Assembly: GCF_009906955.1 (NCBI RefSeq)
Contig: NZ_CP047656.1
Location: 2,975,001-3,039,000, forward strand
DNA from: Paraglaciecola mesophila
GTDB taxonomy: Bacteria; Pseudomonadota; Gammaproteobacteria; Enterobacterales; Alteromonadaceae
DNA length: 64,000 bases
Reading direction: 5' to 3'
In this document: positions 1-9,944 of the stretch, one piece after another
Position numbering within the stretch: position 1 is the first letter of the stretch
How the letters are laid out: every line of letters starts with the position of its first letter
Notes under the pieces: model-generated
What the model saw: only the letters and a program-made list of their open reading frames with translations
Told to the model about the DNA's origin: nothing
Databases searched by the model: none
Made by a program: the position numbers and the translations under genes

Positions 1-139
1 ACAAAGGCATATTCCTAAGTATTACTCACCCGTCCGCCACTCGTCATCTTCTAGCAAGCTAGAAATGTTACCGTTCGACTTGCATGTGTTAGGCCTGCCG
101 CCAGCGTTCAATCTGAGCCATGATCAAACTCTTCAATTA
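1..139 (-). rRNA. rrs: 16S ribosomal RNA, 5' end (partial)
   Basis: Read on the minus strand, the segment begins with the conserved 16S start (AATTGAAGAGTTTGATCATGG) and runs through the universal 27F-type region, the GGCGGCAGGCCTAACACATG block and the GACGGGTGAGTAATAC block before the window ends. The mature 5' end is placed at 139 by alignment to the E. coli start. Transcription runs leftward, out of the window. The operon lies beside yrdA, as rrnD does in E. coli. Only the first ~140 bases are present. Confidence 0.98.
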
Positions 140-218
140 AATATTTATCGAACATGAATTTTTTTTGGTAGACACTCATCAAGTGAGTGCCCACACAGAT
201 TGTCTTGTTATTAATTGT

Positions 219-243
219 TAAAGAACATTGCTACCGAGGTAGC
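219..243 (-). promoter_or_regulatory. rRNA leader boxB-like hairpin and boxA antitermination signal
   Basis: On the minus strand a 14-nt perfect dyad (GCTACCTCGGTAGC, 230-243) is followed by TGTTCTTTA (219-227), which matches the rRNA boxA consensus TGCTCTTTA at all but one base, then by AACAATTAA. This is the NusB/NusE antitermination element of rRNA leaders. It lies about 80 nt upstream of the mature 16S end. The downstream leader part, ending GTGTGGGCACT, also resembles E. coli rrn leaders. Confidence 0.85.
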
Positions 244-301
244 GTGCTTCCTTAGAAGCGGCTTAAGACGCTGTCCGTGGACCCTCTCAAGCGGGAGGCG
301 T

Positions 302-329
302 ATAATACGCTCTCAATCTTCGATGTCAA
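302..329 (-). promoter_or_regulatory. rRNA operon promoter P2
   Basis: On the minus strand TTGACA (324-329), a 16-bp spacer and TATTAT (302-307) are followed by a GC-rich discriminator (ACGCCTCCCGC). An A/T-rich UP-like tract (331-360) lies upstream. The start site would be near 294, just upstream of the boxB/boxA leader. Position and strength fit the downstream promoter of a tandem rRNA pair. Confidence 0.85.
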
Positions 330-502
330 GGTGTTATTTTTATTTAATTTTGAATCAATTTTTGATGTAAATCTAAAACCGACAAAACCAAACTAAACCG
401 CCTTGCATCACGCTGATTAACTGACTTACAAAAGCATTTAATCACCTGGAAAATCCAGTGTCGTTTCAGCTGTTTTAGCGGCTGTCCCGAAGCGAGATGC
501 GC

Positions 503-530
503 ATTATAGAGATGAAAACTTACAGCGCAA
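503..530 (-). promoter_or_regulatory. rRNA operon promoter P1
   Basis: On the minus strand TTGCGC (525-530), a 16-bp spacer and TATAAT (503-508) are followed by GCGCATCTCGC, very like the discriminator of E. coli rrn P1 promoters. A T/A-rich UP-type tract lies at 531-550. It sits about 200 bp upstream of P2. No gene lies between 140 and 681; the remainder is leader, these promoters and the yrdA 5' region. Confidence 0.85.
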
Positions 531-681
531 CCCTTAATTTAAAAAAAACGTTCAACCGCCCAATTAATAAACAAAGCGTTTAAAGTAGCAACTATTTGCT
601 GTTTTTTACGTCAGTAATAGTGATTCCAAGACATATTCAGTTTGTTATCATCACGACATATCAAAGTAAAATGGACTGACA

Positions 682-1215
682 ATGAGTATTAGAACGTATA
701 AAGGTATAAAGCCAACACTAGCTGAGAGCTGCTATATAGATGAATCAAGCGTGATGGTGGGCGATATCGAATGCGCCGATCACGTAAGTATTTGGCCATT
801 GGTAGCAGCGCGGGGTGATGTTAACTATATTAAGATAGGAGCTAGAAGTAATGTTCAGGATGGTTCAGTGCTGCATGTGAGCCGCGTGAGTAAAGAAAAC
901 CCGAAAGGCCATCCGCTTATAATAGGTGAAGATGTGACTGTCGGTCATAAATGTATGTTGCATGGCTGCGAGTTGGGTAACCGCATTTTGGTTGGTATGG
1001 GTGCGATAGTAATGGATGGCGCTATAGTTGAAGATGACGTATTTATAGGTGCTGGAAGCTTAGTTCCACCAAACAAGCGTTTAGAAAGTGGTTATCTTTA
1101 TGTAGGTAGCCCAGTTAAACAAGCTAGGCCACTGAAAGATTCAGAACGTGCGTTTTTGAAAGTATCGGCTGATAACTACGTCAGGCTTAAAAACGAATAC
1201 CTAGAAGAAGTATAA
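682..1215 (+). CDS. yrdA: Gamma-carbonic-anhydrase-like hexapeptide-repeat protein (YrdA family)
   Basis: This 177-residue protein has the left-handed beta-helix repeat pattern of the gamma-class carbonic anhydrase superfamily, with Arg at ARGDV, an Asp-Gly-Ser segment before His, and two His in VGHKCMLHGC that match the usual metal-ligand positions. YrdA homologues bind zinc; whether they have carbonic anhydrase activity in vivo is unsettled. It is the usual neighbour of aroE and of an rRNA operon in Gammaproteobacteria. It is transcribed toward the yrdB-like gene (convergent, 43-bp gap). Confidence 0.93.
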   Translation: MSIRTYKGIKPTLAESCYIDESSVMVGDIECADHVSIWPLVAARGDVNYIKIGARSNVQDGSVLHVSRVSKENPKGHPLIIGEDVTVGHKCMLHGCELGNRILVGMGAIVMDGAIVEDDVFIGAGSLVPPNKRLESGYLYVGSPVKQARPLKDSERAFLKVSADNYVRLKNEYLEEV

Positions 1216-1258
1216 GTTTACTTTAGTAAGCTCAAAACCGAGCTTTCTGATAACATTT

Positions 1259-1501
1259 TCAGGCTCCAATCGCGTTGGCGTTAATGTGAATAACGCCATT
1301 TTCATCCCACTGTTCATTTTCTACACATTCAGAAATCATTTCTTCAAGGTCAAACTGGTGCGCTTGGTAAAATGTAGCCATGTCATCTGCTGCTATTGCG
1401 CTAACATGGCAATACATGATTAGCCCCGACACGACTAATGTTAAAACCATAACGTCGTCGCGCATTTCAAAACCGTCTTGAATTTGTATCGCTTGATTCA
1501 C
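1259..1501 (-). CDS. DUF1488 family protein (YrdB-like)
   Basis: This 80-residue soluble protein resembles the DUF1488 family, which includes E. coli YrdB and usually follows aroE. Its function is unknown. The start is GTG at 1501 and overlaps the aroE stop in a GTGA motif, so the two genes are almost certainly translationally coupled. It is acidic toward the C-terminus and has no signal peptide. Two Cys (residues 31 and 59 by count) are visible but form no recognised motif. Confidence 0.85.
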   Translation of the reverse strand: MNQAIQIQDGFEMRDDVMVLTLVVSGLIMYCHVSAIAADDMATFYQAHQFDLEEMISECVENEQWDENGVIHINANAIGA

Positions 1502-2316
1502 AGCATTTCTCGCACAGCTTCAATAACAGGTTCTATTTCTGGCCTTATATTACGCCAAACATAAAAGCTTTCCGCCGCTTGCCCTACCAACATTCCTAGC
1601 CCATCAGCCGTTTTAATATTTACGTTGCTCTTTTCTGCCCAGACCATAAAAGATGTTGCTCGTGCTTTATACGTCATGTCATAGGCAAACGACGCGTGAG
1701 TAAAAATGCTCGAAGTGATCTCGGGTAAACCTCCATCTAAGCTTGATGAGGTACAGTTAACAATTAAGTCGTAGTATGTTTCGGGTAAATCGTTGAACCC
1801 TGAAGCAGTAATCGCCCCTTCTTTTTCAAACATAATAGCGAGTTGTTGGGCTTTGCTGGCAGTGCGGTTGGCAATATGAATATTGTGTACTTGGGCTCTG
1901 AGCAGCGGGAGTATTACGCCTCGGGTTGCTCCACCAGCACCGATCAATAATAAATTTTTACCGTCTAACTCTCCCCGCAGGCGCTGAAGATCCTGAACTA
2001 AGCCAGCTCCATCAGTATTGTCGCCTAGAACTGAGCCATCTTCGCGCTTATATAAAGTATTAACCGCCTCTGCGGCTTTGGCGCGCGGTGTTAATTCATC
2101 AGCAAAACGAAACGCATCAAGCTTGAAAGGAGAAGTGACATTCGCGCCGGTGTATCCCTGGGTAAAAAAGCCTGCGATAGCATCATTGAACCCGTTGATA
2201 TCGGGCTGCTGACGTCCGTATTCGATATTCTGCTCAGTTTGCTTAGCAAACATGCTGTGGATCAAAGGGGATTTACTGTGCTCGATGGGATTACCAAAAA
2301 CTGCGTATCGGTCCAT
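1498..2316 (-). CDS. aroE: Shikimate dehydrogenase (NADP+)
   Basis: This enzyme reduces 3-dehydroshikimate to shikimate in chorismate biosynthesis. The 272-residue protein has the substrate-binding start (AVFGNPIEHSKSPLIH), the catalytic Lys in NVTSPFK, the NTDGAGL segment with the catalytic Asp, the NADP-binding GAGGATRG loop and the NRT motif that favours NADP. Length is normal for AroE (about 272). The ATG start is supported by the family N-terminus. The gene is coupled by a 4-base overlap to the downstream DUF1488 gene. Confidence 0.97.
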   Translation of the reverse strand: MDRYAVFGNPIEHSKSPLIHSMFAKQTEQNIEYGRQQPDINGFNDAIAGFFTQGYTGANVTSPFKLDAFRFADELTPRAKAAEAVNTLYKREDGSVLGDNTDGAGLVQDLQRLRGELDGKNLLLIGAGGATRGVILPLLRAQVHNIHIANRTASKAQQLAIMFEKEGAITASGFNDLPETYYDLIVNCTSSSLDGGLPEITSSIFTHASFAYDMTYKARATSFMVWAEKSNVNIKTADGLGMLVGQAAESFYVWRNIRPEIEPVIEAVREML

Positions 2317-2413
2317 AATCTCTAAGTCGTATTCAATTTATTTGGTAAGACTAGCGTAATTTACGATTCGACTAAACAGTTAACGGACTTAAATCCCACC
2401 AGGATTGAAGATT

Positions 2414-2452
2414 AAAAGCACAAAAGAAGAAGCGACAAGGTCATGTCGCTTC
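2414..2452 (-). terminator. Rho-independent-like terminator of the ompW-like gene
   Basis: A 9-bp perfect stem (GAAGCGACA/TGTCGCTTC, 2429-2452) with a 6-nt loop lies just after the ompW-like stop codon. On the minus strand it is followed by TCTTCTTTTGTG. The U tract is broken by C, so termination may be moderate. Confidence 0.65.
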
Positions 2453-2460
2453 AACCGCTG

Positions 2461-3144
2461 TCAGAACGTGTAACCTATCATAATAGAATACACCCAAGGA
2501 TCTATATCTACAGATACCTGCGCTGGCAAATCCAATACATCAAAGTTAGCTTCTGTATCAATATCGATATAGCGCAACGATGCATTTATCAACCAATGCT
2601 GGTCTAATTTGTAATCCATGCCTATTTGCGCTGCAATGCCAAATGATTCGTCGAGACTTAAGTTATTAAAGGATTGAGCTTCTCTATTATCGACAAACTG
2701 TTCATCGAAGAAAACAGTGTAGTTCAGGCCAACTCCCAAGTATGGCTGGATAACCTCAGTAATGGGAAAATAATAAAGAAGGCTAAGTGTAGGAGGTAAT
2801 TGTTTACTTTCAGCTAATTTACCGTCACCTAACCCTAACTCATTATCGAGTGTGTTATTCAACGTAATATCATGTGTAAATGGACTGGCAGCTAACAGTT
2901 CTAGACCTAGGTTACTGCTAAACATGTAAACAACATTTAAACCAAGCTGGGTATTACTGTTTACCGATGTCCCCATTCCCACATTACCCACGCTTTGTAC
3001 TGTTACATTTGAACTCGCTTCATCAGGAGCGACCGTCGTTAAACCCGCCCGTACAATCATATCTCCGGCTTCGTGAGCATTGGTTGCGCTCATTAAGGAG
3101 GTCGTTAAAGCTAAACTGAATAACACTATTTTGAAGACTCTCAT
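2461..3144 (-). CDS. ompW: OmpW family outer-membrane beta-barrel protein
   Basis: This 227-residue protein has a cleavable signal peptide (residues 1 to about 23, ending TNA), then HEAGDMIVRAGLTTV typical of OmpW, and ends in Phe (GYTF) as outer-membrane barrel proteins do. The family forms an eight-stranded barrel with a hydrophobic lateral exit and handles small hydrophobic molecules. It lies between aroE and hemF but has its own promoter with an FNR box and its own terminator, so it is probably an insertion into the cluster with independent control. The family call is strong; symbol equivalence to E. coli ompW is tentative. Confidence 0.88.
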   Translation of the reverse strand: MRVFKIVLFSLALTTSLMSATNAHEAGDMIVRAGLTTVAPDEASSNVTVQSVGNVGMGTSVNSNTQLGLNVVYMFSSNLGLELLAASPFTHDITLNNTLDNELGLGDGKLAESKQLPPTLSLLYYFPITEVIQPYLGVGLNYTVFFDEQFVDNREAQSFNNLSLDESFGIAAQIGMDYKLDQHWLINASLRYIDIDTEANFDVLDLPAQVSVDIDPWVYSIMIGYTF

Positions 3145-3173
3145 CTTTACCTCTGCGTATAAATTCTAACGGC

Positions 3174-3214
3174 AGTGTAAAGAGCGCGCAGAAATGACTA
3201 TTGATTTATATCAA
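3174..3214 (-). promoter_or_regulatory. FNR-controlled promoter of the ompW-like gene
   Basis: TTGATTTATATCAA (3201-3214) is a perfect FNR box (TTGAT-N4-ATCAA). On the minus strand TACACT (3174-3179) is a suitable -10, which puts transcription near 3166 and the box centre at about -41, the class II activator position. A second near-match, TTGAG-N4-ATCAA, lies at 3262-3275, 61 bp further upstream. OmpW is known to respond to oxygen through FNR in E. coli; the same control here is inferred. Confidence 0.7.
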
Positions 3215-3343
3215 TATTTTTAGCAGGGAATTTATGTAAGGAAGACGTTGGGTAATTAAAATTGAGCTGGATCAATTTAGCTGAACATTGACACTGGACG
3301 CCACCCACTAGAGCCCAGTGCTTTACGGAAAATAACTGCGATA

Positions 3344-4270
<927 letters not shown>

Positions 4271-4834
4271 TTAATTATCTCTAATGGTTTGGCCGCTATG
4301 ACCATGACGAATTTTACTAGGGCTAAGTGCTCCGCCAAGTAAACCATCGATTAAGACTACTTGATCAGAAAAATAGGACTTAACCTCATCAGCGTTCAAA
4401 GCCGGGGGGTTACCTGCAGTATTTGCACTAGTGGAAATAAGCGGTTTATTGACTCGATTGCATAAGTCTTTGACGACTGGATGAGCACTTACTCTCACTG
4501 CAATGAACTCAGAGTCCCCTGTGACCCATGCCGGAGCATTTTTCGCTTTAGGCAGCAGCCAAGTGACAGGACCTGGCCAGCTAGAGAAAATCTCTGTGCG
4601 TTTAGTCATTTTTATTGCATCGTCATTAACGTAGGGTAATAACTGAGAGTAGTTGTCAGCAACTAGGATTAGCCCTTTACTGACATCGCGCTCTTTCAAA
4701 AGTAGTAACTTTGACACCGCTTTTTCATTGTCAGGATCACACCCTAAGCCAAATACCGCTTCTGTTGGATAAGCAAAAACCTCCCCTGCAAGAAAGTCGA
4801 TAAAAAAAGGATCGTCGGAATGGATTGTTGTCAT
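4271..4834 (-). CDS. tsaC: Threonylcarbamoyl-AMP synthase (TsaC/YrdC)
   Basis: The protein makes L-threonylcarbamoyl-AMP from Thr, bicarbonate and ATP, the first step of the t6A37 tRNA modification. At 187 residues it is the short TsaC type without the Sua5 C-terminal domain. Seen: YPTEAVFGLGCDP (substrate loop), LLKERDVSKGLILV with the conserved Lys and Arg, the PGPVTWLLP motif, and ISTSANTAGNP near the C-terminus. It sits between yrdD and hemF with a 3-bp gap to hemF. Confidence 0.96.
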   Translation of the reverse strand: MTTIHSDDPFFIDFLAGEVFAYPTEAVFGLGCDPDNEKAVSKLLLLKERDVSKGLILVADNYSQLLPYVNDDAIKMTKRTEIFSSWPGPVTWLLPKAKNAPAWVTGDSEFIAVRVSAHPVVKDLCNRVNKPLISTSANTAGNPPALNADEVKSYFSDQVVLIDGLLGGALSPSKIRHGHSGQTIRDN

Positions 4835-4904
4835 TTTTACATTGCTTGTGGTTTAGATGGCCCTGAGTGTAAAACAGGACGCACAAAGGATAAACCTAAA
4901 GACG

Positions 4905-5462
4905 TTATTGCGCTGGCTGTTTGTGACCACATTTACGCTCTGGGCATTGCCAAATTACCCCTGAAGCGGCTTTTTTTTCTTGCATAACAGGCCAAGCGCA
5001 TTTTGGACATGCATGGGCTACAGGGGTGAAATTGAGTGCATAGTGACATTTGGGATATTGGTCACAAGGATAAAAGTTTTTGCCATATTTGTTCGCGCGC
5101 TTAATTAACTGCCCTTTGTGACAGGACGGACAATCTATTTTATCTGTCTCCTGTACTTTATTCGATTTAATATAGTGACATTCAGGAAAGTTACTGCAGC
5201 CGATGTACATACCATAGCGCCCTTTGCGGATCACTAACTCAGATTCGCATTCGGGACAATGAGAGCCTTCAATAACGGTGAGTTCAGTATTGTCGCTATC
5301 ATGAAGAGGTTTACTATATTCACAGACTGGATAATCACTGCAACCTATAAACGCGCCGTTTTTACTGTGACGTAATTGCAAGGGTGCATGACACTCAGGA
5401 CATGGGCCCGGGTCAAATGCAGATTCGTGGGTGTTAAATAATGAATGATCGATTTTAGACAT
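4905..5462 (-). CDS. yrdD: Topoisomerase I-type zinc-ribbon protein (YrdD-like)
   Basis: The 185-residue protein is built of four Cys4 zinc ribbons: CPECHAPL..CSDYPVC, CPECESEL..CSNFPEC, CPSCHKGQ..CDQYPKC and CPKCAWPV..CPERKC. It matches the C-terminal zinc domains of DNA topoisomerase I with no catalytic part. It probably binds nucleic acid; its role is unknown. The open frame extends to a TTG at 5483, but the ATG at 5462 is preferred because the extension has no convincing ribosome-binding site and runs to the edge of a strong stem-loop at 5485-5509. Confidence 0.88.
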   Translation of the reverse strand: MSKIDHSLFNTHESAFDPGPCPECHAPLQLRHSKNGAFIGCSDYPVCEYSKPLHDSDNTELTVIEGSHCPECESELVIRKGRYGMYIGCSNFPECHYIKSNKVQETDKIDCPSCHKGQLIKRANKYGKNFYPCDQYPKCHYALNFTPVAHACPKCAWPVMQEKKAASGVIWQCPERKCGHKQPAQ

Positions 5463-5484
5463 ACAGCGGATTTGCCTTGGCAAT

Positions 5485-5509
5485 CACGGGTTTAAGATTT
5501 AAACCCGTG
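5485..5509 (-). other. Perfect 11-bp stem-loop between smg and yrdD
   Basis: CACGGGTTTAA and TTAAACCCGTG flank a 3-nt loop, giving a perfect 11-bp hairpin in the short gap between the smg stop (5519) and the yrdD start. No U tract follows it on the minus strand, so it is not a classical terminator. It may be an mRNA stabilising or processing element that sets different levels for the two halves of the operon; this is inference. Confidence 0.5.
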
Positions 5510-5518
5510 TCGACGGGA

Positions 5519-5995
5519 TTAATGTAACGGCCCTTCAGGTTCGTCAAACAGCAAATCTTCCATTTGGGCATAGGCGTTTTCTTTACCTGGCACATTAAAT
5601 AGCACCATAAGTACCACCCACTTCATATCTTCTAAGCAAAATTCCTTAGAATCAATCTCCATTACACGATCAATGACCATTTCTCGGGTTGTAGAATCAA
5701 GAACATTAATATGCTCTAAGAACATCAGAAACCCACGACATTCAATATCTAGGCGCATTTCTTCGTCATGAGTGTAAATACGCGTGACAAAAGAAGTTGG
5801 CCCTTTGACTAAATAGGGGTTGATATCCGTTTCTTGTAAGGCTGCAAGCTTCTCGAGCCAAGATAACGCTTTATATATTTCATCTTGGTGAAAACCTGCA
5901 CGCACCAACTCATCTGTCAGCTCGTCCTGATCAACGCGGATTTCTGTTTCACTATGAATAAAATTTTCAAATAGATACATGAGGATATCAAACAT
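5519..5995 (-). CDS. smg: Smg family protein (DUF494)
   Basis: The 158-residue protein matches E. coli Smg (157 residues), beginning [16 protein letters not shown]. The start is therefore set at 5995, not at the longer frame opening at 6025. It lies 1 bp downstream of the dprA stop, consistent with translational coupling. The function is not established; it is acidic, mostly helical and soluble. Conservation of the dprA-smg pair across Gammaproteobacteria is established. Confidence 0.93.
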   Translation of the reverse strand: MFDILMYLFENFIHSETEIRVDQDELTDELVRAGFHQDEIYKALSWLEKLAALQETDINPYLVKGPTSFVTRIYTHDEEMRLDIECRGFLMFLEHINVLDSTTREMVIDRVMEIDSKEFCLEDMKWVVLMVLFNVPGKENAYAQMEDLLFDEPEGPLH

Positions 5996-5996
5996 G

Positions 5997-7136
5997 TTAC
6001 TTCTCCCCCAATTTAAGGTAACCACCTGGAACCGCTGTCACTAGCCCACGCAATTCATATTCTAACAATTGAGACATAACCTCAGCAACTGGCATGCCAC
6101 ATCGCTCAACAACTATATCCAACGGTGTGGTTTCAAAATCTACACTATCTAACAATTTGTCAGATGCCAAGCTTTGTCTCTCGCTTTTTTGCAATTCATT
6201 CTGCTGAGTATTCAAAAAGTTAAGCGCCAGATGCTGATATTCATCATTGATGTCACTGACACACTCCACCAGCTTAGCGCCCTGTTTTATCAAGTAGTGA
6301 CACCCTTTTGATAACACATTATGAATGTTCCCCGGTACCGCAAAAACATCTCGATTCTGCTCCAACGCATATCGAGCAGTGATCAATGACCCACTTTTTA
6401 AAGCTGCTTCAATTACCAGTGTTCCTAAACTCATACCACTGATAATCCGGTTTCTTCGTGGAAAGTTTTCGGGTTTCGCTGGCGTATCAGGAACAAACTC
6501 GGAGACTAACGCCCCATCTTGTTCAATTACCCTACTTGCCATACTCACGTGACGTTTAGGATATATATTGTTTAGCCCTGTCCCAAGCACCGCAATAGTC
6601 TTACCTAAGGCCTGTAACACCCCTTCGTGAGCTAAACCATCGATTCCCAAAGCAAGTCCACTTGTAATCGTCCATCCACTTGTTGATAAGCTTTGAGCAA
6701 AATACTTTGCATTTTGCTTACCAGCGGCAGAAGGGTTGCGGCTGCCCACAATGGCAATTTGATGCGTACTCAGTAATTCTTTATTTCCACTACAATATAA
6801 TAGTATGGGTGGTCTGGCAGTTTGCAATAACACTTTAGGGTAATGCGTCGAGGTAATACTAATTAACGAATGGTGATTTTGCTCAGACCACAATATACAT
6901 TTATCAAGTTGTCGCTCATTCGGATGTAATAGTTTCTGAGCCTGAGTATCGGAAAACCCGTATGCGGTTAACTGTTTTGAATCAGCATCAAATATATCCG
7001 CTATTTGAATGTCATTTTTTTGCACAATCACTCTGAGCTTTGCGACCGAAAAGCGCGGCAGTTGGGCGAGTACCAACCATTGACGGTTTTCTTCTTCAGA
7101 GGGTCCTAGGTGTTTTGCTGTGTTTTGTTGGTACAT
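5997..7136 (-). CDS. dprA: DNA-processing protein DprA (Smf)
   Basis: DprA binds incoming single-stranded DNA during natural transformation and loads RecA. The 379-residue protein has an N-terminal SAM-like helical region, a central Rossmann-like DprA fold with [15 protein letters not shown] (about residue 130), [13 protein letters not shown], the [10 protein letters not shown] motif and [21 protein letters not shown] (split here for brevity), and a C-terminal winged-helix region ending in GGYLKL. It is intact, so natural competence is possible. It is located between the TsaP-like gene and smg. Confidence 0.96.
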   Translation of the reverse strand: MYQQNTAKHLGPSEEENRQWLVLAQLPRFSVAKLRVIVQKNDIQIADIFDADSKQLTAYGFSDTQAQKLLHPNERQLDKCILWSEQNHHSLISITSTHYPKVLLQTARPPILLYCSGNKELLSTHQIAIVGSRNPSAAGKQNAKYFAQSLSTSGWTITSGLALGIDGLAHEGVLQALGKTIAVLGTGLNNIYPKRHVSMASRVIEQDGALVSEFVPDTPAKPENFPRRNRIISGMSLGTLVIEAALKSGSLITARYALEQNRDVFAVPGNIHNVLSKGCHYLIKQGAKLVECVSDINDEYQHLALNFLNTQQNELQKSERQSLASDKLLDSVDFETTPLDIVVERCGMPVAEVMSQLLEYELRGLVTAVPGGYLKLGEK

Positions 7137-7160
7137 AGGGCTCCACTTAATCTGGTAGCC

Positions 7161-8285
7161 CTAAGGTTTAGCAACGATAGCGCCTTTTCGAATAACTGTA
7201 GACGAACGCGTGACGAGTGCATAACTTACTTTAGAAAAGACGTTAAATACTAAAAGCTCCCCTACTTTCAACCAAGGTTGGGGTAACACATCACCTTGTT
7301 TAAATATTCGCTCAATGGTTTGTGTTTCAGTTAGGTATTGGGGCGGCTCAGCATCTATCACAGCCGCTCCCTGCTGGTATATCCCCATCACCGTGCCACG
7401 TTCAATGCTTTCCCTTCCCAGATCAATAATGACGACACTAAACTTTCCCGACAACTGATACTGGGAAACATCAGCAATAATGTTCCCTTTCTGTTCCGTG
7501 GCAGCGGTTATGTGAGCCACTGATTCAACATGCGAGGTAGCTAATTCTTTTACCAGCCGATCCCCTCTTTTCACTTCTAGTTTTGCAGATGACAAGGTAA
7601 CCAAGGATTGTTGGGGTATCGCTGGGGCGAGTACTTGTCCTTGAGCCACGTGACGTATGTGAATCCCCAGAAATTCACCGTTTTGATTAAACAGTGACTG
7701 CTGTTTGCGCACAACTTGATAATCCCCCATGGGCAATGCTTCTTGGTTGACCAAAACAAGGTCTCCATTGGCGAAATATTCTGTGCCTTTGGTGCTGCCC
7801 ACAATTGCTGGTAAGTCGGCATACTCCTGTTCGCTTAACACCAACTCATGATTAAAATATGGTTGAATTTCGTGCCAAGGGAGCACAGCAATGGGTTGCT
7901 GGGACTTCGAAGCCTGTTTTGTTGATGGCGAACGCACAATATAGGGTTTTTGCTCACCTCGAACTAAATCAATAATAGGCTCGCCCTTAGCATTGATGCT
8001 TAGGCGCAATTCATCTCCGGGAAATATTAAATGAGGGTTGATGATTTGTGTATTCGTGCGCCATATTTGCGGCCAATGCCAAGGTTTATATAAAAAGAGA
8101 TTTGAAATGTCCCATAGGGTATCTCCCGGCTTAACAACGTAAACTTCGGGCGCGCTATCTTTTAGTTTGATCACGTTAGCATGTGCAAGAAGTGGCAAAA
8201 GCAATAGCACAAGGCTCAAGCGAAGTAGATTGTTAAACATGTGGCGAGATACCTTGTTTTTGTGGCTATTATGTTTTGATTCCAT
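7161..8285 (-). CDS. LysM-domain periplasmic protein, TsaP-like secretin anchor
   Basis: The 374-residue exported protein has a signal peptide (MFNNLLRLSLVLLLLPLLAHA within residues 16-36), then a LysM domain (about 48-95, VVKPGDTLWDISNLF to FPGDEL) and a C-terminal beta region resembling the FlgT-C-like half of TsaP. P. aeruginosa has its TsaP (PA0020) at this same place beside dprA. TsaP anchors the type IV pilus secretin PilQ to peptidoglycan, so that role is inferred here. The true start may be ATG at 8240, which has an AAGGT upstream and directly begins the signal peptide. Confidence 0.85.
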   Translation of the reverse strand: MESKHNSHKNKVSRHMFNNLLRLSLVLLLLPLLAHANVIKLKDSAPEVYVVKPGDTLWDISNLFLYKPWHWPQIWRTNTQIINPHLIFPGDELRLSINAKGEPIIDLVRGEQKPYIVRSPSTKQASKSQQPIAVLPWHEIQPYFNHELVLSEQEYADLPAIVGSTKGTEYFANGDLVLVNQEALPMGDYQVVRKQQSLFNQNGEFLGIHIRHVAQGQVLAPAIPQQSLVTLSSAKLEVKRGDRLVKELATSHVESVAHITAATEQKGNIIADVSQYQLSGKFSVVIIDLGRESIERGTVMGIYQQGAAVIDAEPPQYLTETQTIERIFKQGDVLPQPWLKVGELLVFNVFSKVSYALVTRSSTVIRKGAIVAKP

Positions 8286-8477
8286 ATCGGTTAGAATAGC
8301 CTGTTATTACAAAGATTAAATAGCCTGATGCTCAGGTTAGTATGATTATTAATACCAAGTCACTGATTCCCTCATCGATAGACCATTCTTAGATTTGGGC
8401 ACCAGGTACAATATTTTTGAACATCTCTCAGCAAATTTGACTATTTGCATGGGAATAAAACGAGTTAAGTGTAGAAC

Positions 8478-8987
8478 ATGGCCATATTAGACGTATTAAG
8501 ATTTCCTGATGAGCGCTTGCGCACCGTTGCCGCGCCGGTAGAGAAAATAGACGACACCATTAAAACATTGATCAGCGACATGCTAGAAACCATGAAAGAT
8601 GAAAATGGAATAGGCTTAGCTGCAACCCAAATTAATGTGCATAAACGTGTAGTAGTAATTGATGTATCAGAGAAGCAAGATAATCCACAAGTGTTTATTA
8701 ATCCTGAAATTACCCACATGGATGGCACCACTATCAGCGAAGAAGGTTGTTTATCTGTCCCTAATAATTACGCAAAAGTCGAGCGAGCAGAAACAATAAC
8801 CGTAAACGCGTTAAACGAAAATGGCGATGCATTTACCTTAGATGCTGACGGACTACTGGCAATTTGCATTCAGCACGAACTAGACCATTTGAAAGGGAAG
8901 CTCTTTGTGGATTACTTGTCGCCTCTAAAACGCCAGCGTATTCGCACTAAATTAGAAAAAGAAGCCCGCTTAGCAGCCAAAGGGTAA
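8478..8987 (+). CDS. def: Peptide deformylase
   Basis: The metalloenzyme removes the formyl group from the N-terminal Met of new proteins. All three family motifs are present in this 169-residue protein: GIGLAATQ (44-51), EGCLS (89-93, metal-ligand Cys91) and QHELDH (132-137, two His ligands and catalytic Glu134). Length is that of E. coli Def. It heads the rightward def-fmt-rsmB-trkA run and is divergent from the TsaP-like gene across a 192-bp promoter region. Confidence 0.98.
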   Translation: MAILDVLRFPDERLRTVAAPVEKIDDTIKTLISDMLETMKDENGIGLAATQINVHKRVVVIDVSEKQDNPQVFINPEITHMDGTTISEEGCLSVPNNYAKVERAETITVNALNENGDAFTLDADGLLAICIQHELDHLKGKLFVDYLSPLKRQRIRTKLEKEARLAAKG

Positions 8988-8996
8988 GAGGTTACA

Positions 8997-9944
8997 TTGA
9001 AATCAGGACTTAACATTGTCTTCGCTGGTACGCCAGAATTCGCAGCTAAACATTTAATGGCATTGGTCCAGTCTGAGCATCAAGTCGTCGCCGCTTACAC
9101 TCAACCCGATAGGCCGGCTGGACGAGGTAAAAAACTTCAGGCTAGTGCTGTCAAACAGCTCGCGGAACAATTCGACATTCCGGTATATCAGCCCGCGTCT
9201 CTCAAATCAGATGACGCTCAACAGCAATTGGCCGCGTTAAATGCTGATGTCATGGTCGTTGTTGCTTATGGTTTGATTTTACCCCAAACGATTTTAGATA
9301 CACCTAAGTTCGGTTGCCTAAATGTTCATGGCTCACTGTTACCCAAGTGGCGAGGTGCTGCGCCTATTCAAAGAGCCATCTGGGCGGGAGACGCCGAAAC
9401 AGGTGTCACCATAATGCAAATGGATAAGGGGTTAGACACAGGCGACATGCTGCATGAGTTACGCATTACGATAGAACCTTCAGATACCAGTGCGACTTTA
9501 TATGCCAAATTAGCTGAGCTTGGCCCTAAAGGGTTAATCGAAACCTTAGCTTCACTGAGTGATATCACACCTCAGGCACAAGATAATCAATTGGCAAGTT
9601 ATGCAGAAAAGCTATCCAAACAAGAAGCTAAAATAGATTGGAATATGACCGCAGCTCAGTTGGAACGCAATGTACGCGCGTTTGATCCATGGCCCGTTGC
9701 ATTTTTCGAAACAAACAATGCCGCCGTAAAAGTGCGAAGTGCTCAAGTACACGCAACATCAGCGCCAAGCGAAGCTGTTCCCGGGCAGATCGTTCAGGCT
9801 GATAAACATGCTATAGGTGTACAAACTGGTGAAGGTATTTTGTTAATCAACACGTTACAGTTACCAGGTAAAAAGCCGCTCGCAACACAAGATATCTTAA
9901 ATGGTCACAGTGATTGGTTCAAAGTAGGTACAATCCTTTCATGA
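8997..9944 (+). CDS. fmt: Methionyl-tRNA formyltransferase
   Basis: The enzyme formylates Met-tRNAfMet using 10-formyl-tetrahydrofolate. The 315-residue protein has the N-terminal formyltransferase fold with the catalytic [15 protein letters not shown] motif (from about residue 111) and the C-terminal Fmt tRNA-binding domain. The start is TTG at 8997, supported by an upstream AAGAGG and the family N-terminus ([11 protein letters not shown]). It lies 9 bp after def and overlaps rsmB by 4 bases (ATGA). Confidence 0.98.
   Translation: MKSGLNIVFAGTPEFAAKHLMALVQSEHQVVAAYTQPDRPAGRGKKLQASAVKQLAEQFDIPVYQPASLKSDDAQQQLAALNADVMVVVAYGLILPQTILDTPKFGCLNVHGSLLPKWRGAAPIQRAIWAGDAETGVTIMQMDKGLDTGDMLHELRITIEPSDTSATLYAKLAELGPKGLIETLASLSDITPQAQDNQLASYAEKLSKQEAKIDWNMTAAQLERNVRAFDPWPVAFFETNNAAVKVRSAQVHATSAPSEAVPGQIVQADKHAIGVQTGEGILLINTLQLPGKKPLATQDILNGHSDWFKVGTILS

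Noticed and set aside
3291..3330. Terminator for hemF based on CACTGG/CCAGTG
   Set aside because: A six-base stem with a long loop and no following U tract on the minus strand is too weak to call.
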